NCBI RefSeq assembly: GCF_002221525.1
Contig: NZ_CP011028.1
Span: 2,057,001 to 2,121,000, forward strand
DNA from: Pseudoalteromonas espejiana DSM 9414
GTDB taxonomy: Bacteria; Pseudomonadota; Gammaproteobacteria; Enterobacterales; Alteromonadaceae
DNA length: 64,000 nt
Reading direction: 5' to 3'
Each line of letters opens with the position of its first letter. The stretch's first letter is position 1. The notes under the pieces were generated by a model. The model was not told where the DNA came from, did no database searches, and worked only from the letters and a program-made list of their open reading frames with translations. This document shows, piece by piece, positions 59,176-64,000 of the stretch. The position numbers and the translations under genes are program-made.

Positions 59176-61221
59176 CTAAATTTTATTCAATTGAACATTA
59201 TTTGGGAAATACTTTGTAAACATCTCTTCTTCATCTTGAGTTATCAACTTTAAGCAAATTAAATTACTCTTAGTTCTAGAACATGCGACATAAAATAATT
59301 TCTCTATTTTACTCTTCATTTCAAAAGTAGAAGAACCAATATCAAACAGAGAATTAAATTGGTATTTTGACCAAAAAAAATCTTCCAGAACAACTAAAAC
59401 ATTGTTTATACCCGTACCTTTGGTTTTATGCATTGTGATAAACTCAGTGTTTTCATTTGCATAATTATAAAAAGTTATAACTTCATCAAACCTCACTTTA
59501 TTTGAAAATAAATCAATATAAAATCGTTCTTTTTTTAACTTCCTGCATAAGTAATCATAACTCGCCTCTCGACCTGTGTATTCCGTATCAGGAGTAAAAA
59601 AACCTGAATGGTTCTTATCGAATTTTGTAAAAGAATTACTATTGCTAAAATATGCTTTCTTAAATTTTTGGTATTCATTATCAGAATTTAGTCCATCAAG
59701 GAATTCGTTTTTAGATGCCACAAACAAATCATAGTTATCTTGTGAATTCACTAATTGATTTTTCAGAGCAAACTCTAATACCCTTACTACCCCTAACTTA
59801 GTTTTTGTAAGAGCGTTCAATAGCTTAGTGGCTTTTGATTTGTCCGATATCTTATTGATAACAAAGCCTGATTTTTTTAATTTTGATGTCAAATTTTTGT
59901 AGTTTTTTTCTTTAAACGCTATACAGATTTCTGCAAGATCTAATAACCCAAGTTTTTCTAATAAGTTTTCTATTTCTTTATTAACCTCGTTATAGCGATC
60001 GTTAAATAGATTAAATAAGTCTAAAAAACCAAGATTTTCGGCAATTGCTTTATTAGTTAACATTAGTTTTTTATAGTCAGGATTCTTTTCTTCAATTTTT
60101 TTTAAAGTATTCATAATAGATTGTAAGTAATCAGTTTTAGCTTCCGCAGTACTTCTTTGATGCGGTCTAGAATTTGGATAAATTGAATAATAAACAGCAA
60201 CATTACCGCTTCTTTGTGCTATTGACTCTAATTGACCATTGTTTTTCTTATAGGCAATTTCTTGCTTAAGTCCATCAATTGGCACACGGATGTGGTTTAA
60301 AAAATCAATCACTGGTTCAGAACATCTATAGTTGTCTTTTTTGGGAATCATTATTAAAGTATTGTTATTAATATAAGGCTCTACTGTACCAATCCCGTCA
60401 TCATAAATTCCTTGCATAGAGTCTCCAAATAACCCTATGGTGATTTTATCTTTTGGTATTAACTCTAAAAATATTTTCATAATATTGGGATGAGTATCTT
60501 GAAATTCATCGATGAAAATAAAATCAAACTTATCTATTAGGATTTTAGACAAGAGGGGATAGTTATCAAACAAGACTTTGGAAATTATAACTAATCCATC
60601 ATGTCCAAAAGTTAAGTTTGAAAAGTTATCATATGGGCTGTCGTTATATTTTACCTTATGCCAACTTTTATCAGATATCTCGCGTTCAATATATTCATTT
60701 AGTTCGGTTATTTTATCATTAAGAACTGTATTATATTTAGTCGGATTTTTATCGTATATTACTTTCCCTATAACCTTAGGCATTGACTCTTTCTTTAATG
60801 AAAATAATTTCTTCCCTAACTGTTCGTATTTTTTCTTATACTTTGTATGTTCATCCAATTTATATTCCTTCTCACTAGAGAAATCACTCACATTTCCTGA
60901 TACAAAGGGCGGCAATATAAATAATCGATGTAATTCTTGATGTAGATTTTTTTTAAACGGTTTTATTACATTATTGAGAAAAGAATGAATAGTCGATATT
61001 GTATAATCACCTTCAACACGGGATTTAATTTCATCAACAGCTAAATTTGTGTGTGTTATACAAGCAACTTTTTTAGTAGGATATTCTTTTGAAACAAAGG
61101 ATAGCGTTTGTTTCAATGTTTCAGTTTTGCCACTACCAGCACCACCTTGGAGAACCAAATTCGTGTTATTACGAATACTTTCTTTGAGTAACTCAATTGG
61201 TGTTATTATTTTGCTATCCAT
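59176..61221 (-). CDS. gajB: UvrD/Rep-type superfamily 1 helicase, GajB-like
   Basis: 681 residues. Helicase motifs in order: Q-region and Walker A GGAGSGKTET (26-35), Ia ITHTNLAVDEI, II FIDEFQD (about 237-242), III GLFGDSMQGIYDD, V ITMHKTKGTG and VI LFYVACSRTKSNL. It overlaps the end of the OLD-family nuclease gene by 16 bases. This OLD nuclease plus UvrD-like helicase pair defines the Gabija anti-phage system (GajA/GajB). It is longer than the original Bacillus GajB (about 494) because of an extended middle region. AT-rich, unlike its neighbours. Confidence 0.82.
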   Translation of the reverse strand: MDSKIITPIELLKESIRNNTNLVLQGGAGSGKTETLKQTLSFVSKEYPTKKVACITHTNLAVDEIKSRVEGDYTISTIHSFLNNVIKPFKKNLHQELHRLFILPPFVSGNVSDFSSEKEYKLDEHTKYKKKYEQLGKKLFSLKKESMPKVIGKVIYDKNPTKYNTVLNDKITELNEYIEREISDKSWHKVKYNDSPYDNFSNLTFGHDGLVIISKVLFDNYPLLSKILIDKFDFIFIDEFQDTHPNIMKIFLELIPKDKITIGLFGDSMQGIYDDGIGTVEPYINNNTLIMIPKKDNYRCSEPVIDFLNHIRVPIDGLKQEIAYKKNNGQLESIAQRSGNVAVYYSIYPNSRPHQRSTAEAKTDYLQSIMNTLKKIEEKNPDYKKLMLTNKAIAENLGFLDLFNLFNDRYNEVNKEIENLLEKLGLLDLAEICIAFKEKNYKNLTSKLKKSGFVINKISDKSKATKLLNALTKTKLGVVRVLEFALKNQLVNSQDNYDLFVASKNEFLDGLNSDNEYQKFKKAYFSNSNSFTKFDKNHSGFFTPDTEYTGREASYDYLCRKLKKERFYIDLFSNKVRFDEVITFYNYANENTEFITMHKTKGTGINNVLVVLEDFFWSKYQFNSLFDIGSSTFEMKSKIEKLFYVACSRTKSNLICLKLITQDEEEMFTKYFPNNVQLNKI

Positions 61222-63205
61222 AACAGACCCTCTTTTAAATATTTAGGGATTTTCCAAGTAACACCTTCTGTCAAAGCTAACCACAAAAGCGATGAAGCAA
61301 ATTCAGACTTCCCCCCGAGTATGTCTTCTGTTAATTGGTAATAGTCAGGATTTTTATCAGCTAATTTACTTTTAAGTTTCAACCCATCAAGTTTATCCTT
61401 TTGTTTATTTATCTCATCTAAGTTTATAGCAATGAAAGCATCTTCAAAGCTTCTTGCATGATAGTTATTCTCTTCATTTTGATACACTACATTTATAAAG
61501 GAATTTAAATCATTCAGTTTATTTTCTTTTAGCTTTTTCATCCAATCACTATATGAAAGCTTATCTGAAATTACAGGAGCATTTAAATAATATTTAATAC
61601 TAGCGTTACTTGTATGAGTGACCCTTTTACTGGAGCCGCAGGATAATTAGATCCATTTTTAATGGCGGTGTCAATATCAGTAATTACTAGTGTTTTAATT
61701 TGTAGAAAGTCGATGAAGTGCCTAAATGCTTTTGCATTTGCACCAACTTCTAATATTGAAATATTTTGAGAGCTAATTGGGTTGTAACTAGATGTGTCTT
61801 TATTATCTTTATCTAACTGATTGATGAATAGAGGTAATAACAGTTTTTCAGTCGTACCTTCAATAAATATGATTTTCTCAGAAAAAAATAGTTCAGAAGA
61901 GTGTACAGTTAGATATTGTTGCAAAAACTTAAAGTTTGCTTTTTCATCCTTATTTGCTTTCTCATCTTCAGCCGAGTACTTTTCATTTAAGTCACGATAA
62001 AAATCTTTAATCTTCGCAGTTCCTTCAGATTTTAAAAAATAACGAATACTTTTAAAATCTGAGCGATTTACTATATGTGATGAATGACTCGTTATTAACG
62101 TTTGAAGGTTAGGAATTGTACTAACTAAATTTTTTACTTTATCAATAAATACATATTGCATCTGTGGATGAGTATGAGCCTCAGGTTCCTCTATTATTAA
62201 CAGGTTAATATCTTTGGGTGCGTCTTCAAAATCAAGCTTCCTAATTTCAATTTGGAGTATCAAGTATAAGATATTCATATATCCAAGACCGTTTAAATGT
62301 TCAGGTAGCTGCTCCTCTAATTTCCCGTATATCACCTTTGAAAAATTCTCAACTACTCCTTCTGACTCTAAAGCAGAGATAACTCCCAAATTATGGAGTC
62401 CTAAAAACTCCTTAGCTGTATCTAAGAACCCTTTGAATTGGCTTTTATACAGCTCATTTAGTGAAGCATCCATATCGATCATTGATTTATTAATTGCTGT
62501 AATATCGTCAAATGATAATTTATTTTTTTTATTATAATAAGCTGAAGTTAGTCGCGAAAGTACTGCTTTTTTATTACCCGACTCTGAGCTCGCTACATCT
62601 CTTTTAGCATGTATTACTTGAATATTTATCAGATTCTTAACTGTAGTCCAATCGCGAACTTGTTCTTCTAGCTTGACTTGATTAATCAGCTCTAAATCAC
62701 TTTCATCTTCTAAAGCATAAACTTTAGTTTGTAAAAATTTATACAAATATTTTTTAATGTAATCATCATGTCTATCAGATATTTTATCTAACTCTTTCAA
62801 TAAAGGATTCAATAATATCTTAGCCTCAAAGTAAATTTTAACTGACCTTTGTTTATCATCGAGATCTAAAATGAAGTCAGAAACATTAGCTAAATTATCT
62901 TTTACATCATACTTAATATCTAAAAGTAAACTAATTGCTAAATTTTCAACATTAGTGTTTCTATCGATACTCAGTAGTTTTTCTCTAAGGCTGAGAGGAA
63001 AGTCATCAAATTGAAATACGGGATTTTTACTTCCTAAAAATCGTTCTAGTAAGACTATAAATGAAGTTTTTCCTGTATTATTTCGTCCGATTAGTAAAGA
63101 TAACTTGTCATCATCTTTCTTGAGCTCCTGCTCATCACCTTTTAAATTTAATACTGCATTTTTAATAAGCCGAAAATTTTTAACTTTTATTGAATTGATG
63201 TACAC
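61206..63205 (-). pseudogene. gajA: OLD-family ATPase/TOPRIM nuclease, GajA-like, with a frameshift
   Basis: The first frame (63205-61583, 540 residues) has an ABC-type ATPase: Walker A GRNNTGKTS (about 40-48), Walker B LLIIEEPEAHTHP (335-347), H-loop TSHSSHIV, then TOPRIM with E449 (FIEGTTEKLLLP) and D510-x-D512 (VITDIDTA). After PAAPVKG it goes off frame and stops. In the next frame, from about 61620, the sequence resumes as THTSNASIKYYLNAPVIS and runs to 61206. One base missing at the GGG/CCC tract 61622-61624 restores about 666 residues. The 5' product keeps the ATPase but loses the TOPRIM C-terminal part. It may be a true mutation or a homopolymer sequencing error. Confidence 0.82.
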
Positions 63206-63370
63206 ATTAGTCCCTTAATACTCGTGATTTTTTATTTCCTATATTAGTACCAAATAGCAATATATATTACTAGTTATAAACTTAAGGATTGGACTTCCCA
63301 GCTTTCACTAAACAGTTTTTAACTCAGAATAATACTGTACTTCTCATTCTTTTCTCTTTGTGAAAATTCA

Positions 63371-63404
63371 AAAAAAAGCCGAGTATTTAGAAATACTCGG
63401 CTTT
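63371..63404 (-). terminator. Terminator of the decayed GH10 gene
   Basis: A 14-bp perfect stem (AAAGCCGAGTATTT and complement) with a 2-base loop. On the minus strand it is followed by a run of T, 17 bases past the relic's stop. It now separates the relic from the Gabija-like genes. Confidence 0.82.
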
Positions 63405-63420
63405 GACTACACAATGCGAT

Positions 63421-63588
63421 TTACTGAACTACTTCAGCAATGGTTTTAATAACTGGCTTAGGGTTTAAATTACGATCCCATAGTAATGGGTAGTTTGTTC
63501 AATTTGGGATTGGGTAGTCGTTATACTAAGGCATGCTATCAAACAACCCCGAAAAGTAACGTTGGCTACCCTACTGCGCTTTGCATAA
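63421..63588 (-). pseudogene. Relic of a GH10 xylanase C-terminus
   Basis: The last 25 codons read TNYPLLWDRNLNPKPVIKTI to a TAA at 63421, the classic GH10 end (compare TDYPLLIDRELK in the intact xylanase at 56416). Upstream in the same frame, YNDYPIPN is bounded by TGA (63501) and TAG (63528), then GLFDSMP. A shift of one base gives RVANVTF, matching RVTFWG of GH10. Two stops, one frameshift and no catalytic region mean a dead fragment. The 5' part of the gene is missing. Confidence 0.8.
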
Positions 63589-63609
63589 AAAAATAAAGCC
63601 CACGAAAAA

Positions 63610-63635
63610 ATAGTCTGTATAAAAATACAGACTAT
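63610..63635 (-). terminator. Terminator of the carbohydrate-binding-module gene
   Basis: ATAGTCTGTAT / ATACAGACTAT with a 4-base loop. On the minus strand it is followed by TTTTTT, 35 bases past the stop at 63670. Confidence 0.8.
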
Positions 63636-63669
63636 TTGATCTGGGGTTAATTACTTCTAAGTAGGCTTA

Positions 63670-64000
63670 TTATTCAACCAAGGTTACCGATACCTCATCC
63701 ACATAAAAGTCTGCAGTGAGTTCGTTTGATTCAACATAAAGTAAAGCGGCGCTTTCCTGCGTTGTAATTGAGTGGGTGTAAGTACCCGATAGTTTAACCC
63801 AGTCGCCTGCTGCAACGGTTGTAACAGGCGTCAACTCAAGGTATTCAGTGCTAGCATGTTCTATTTGTAGTGTTAGCTTTATACCTGGCGAAACGGTACT
63901 GGTATCGTCAGATAACTTAACCCATGCCGAGACGTTATAGGTTTTATCTGCTGTAAATAGGCCTTTTACATCTTTTTGTAACCCATTCCACGTTTCTGTT
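63670..64000 (-). CDS. C-terminal carbohydrate-binding module of a protein that continues beyond the window
   Basis: The last 109 codons are visible, running to a TAA at 63670. TWNGLQKDVKGLF, YNVSAWVKLSDD, VAAGDWVKLSGTYTH and ADFYVDEVSVTLVE are the pattern of the CBM4/9/22 beta-sandwich family, which binds xylan or beta-glucan chains. The catalytic part lies outside the window. Next to a GH10 relic and a GH10 gene, a modular xylanase is the most likely identity, but this is context only. Confidence 0.8.
   Translation of the reverse strand, partial: TETWNGLQKDVKGLFTADKTYNVSAWVKLSDDTSTVSPGIKLTLQIEHASTEYLELTPVTTVAAGDWVKLSGTYTHSITTQESAALLYVESNELTADFYVDEVSVTLVE

Noticed and set aside
63540..63600. 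Resemblance of a GCAAAGC...GGGTAGCC stretch (minus strand) to a cyclic-di-GMP riboswitch
   Set aside because: The segment translates as part of the GH10 relic (RSRVANVTF), and the remaining riboswitch stems are absent.

Overview
The window looks like chromosome of a marine gammaproteobacterium of the Alteromonadales, most probably Pseudoalteromonas. This is an inference from low-to-moderate GC, a monomeric NADP isocitrate dehydrogenase, DUF3080- and DUF3718-like proteins, TonB-receptor-based glycan loci and 'ATACCAATT' intergenic repeats. Gene order also matches the enterobacterial core map in two places: ftsK-lrp...trxB...aat...infA-clpA-clpS-cspD-icd, and ribE<>MATE transporter followed by two tandem tRNA-Val(GAC) genes.

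Layout. 1-24 kb is conserved core: ftsK N-terminus, lrp, ald, an intact IS4-type insertion sequence sitting in the ald/pssA terminator, pssA, trxB, the N-degron genes aat-bpt, infA, clpA-clpS, cspD, icd, two periplasmic amidohydrolase-like proteins, an HNH-like protein, small secreted and membrane proteins, fructosamine kinase, ribE, a MATE pump, a DUF3080 lipoprotein and two tRNA-Val genes. From 24.6 kb to 58 kb lies an accessory glycan (xylan and beta-glucan) locus. It holds a GH9 and a GH3 exoenzyme, a membrane-bound AraC regulator, a flavin 'tryptophan halogenase'-like protein, a large TonB-dependent receptor, a PA14-containing GH3 beta-xylosidase and two sugar/H+ symporters. It continues with a LacI regulator, an intracellular GH43 xylosidase, a Gfo/Idh/MocA oxidoreductase, a xylB-xylA-tal-tkt-galM run and a secreted GH10 xylanase lipoprotein. 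A KdpDE-like two-component pair and a KtrAB potassium-uptake pair sit in the middle of it. From 58.4 kb to 63.4 kb is an AT-rich cassette with a dead GNAT gene and a Gabija-type anti-phage pair (GajB-like UvrD helicase and GajA-like OLD ATPase/TOPRIM nuclease), whose GajA gene has a frameshift. The window ends in a decayed GH10 C-terminus and the C-terminal carbohydrate-binding module of a protein that continues beyond the window.

How it works together. GH10, GH9 and GH3 enzymes at the cell surface or in the periplasm would cut xylan and glucan. The TonB receptor would import oligosaccharides, the GH3 and GH43 xylosidases would release xylose, and the MFS symporters would bring sugars into the cytoplasm. 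XylA and XylB make xylulose-5-phosphate, and Tal and Tkt feed it into the pentose phosphate pathway. Two regulatory layers are visible as DNA motifs. A perfect 14-bp LacI-type palindrome overlaps the likely -10 of both the GH43 and the xylB promoters. A second motif, built on ATTTGAACG, occurs four times and only in the two divergent intergenic regions controlling the GH3/AraC and TonB receptor/GH3 pairs.
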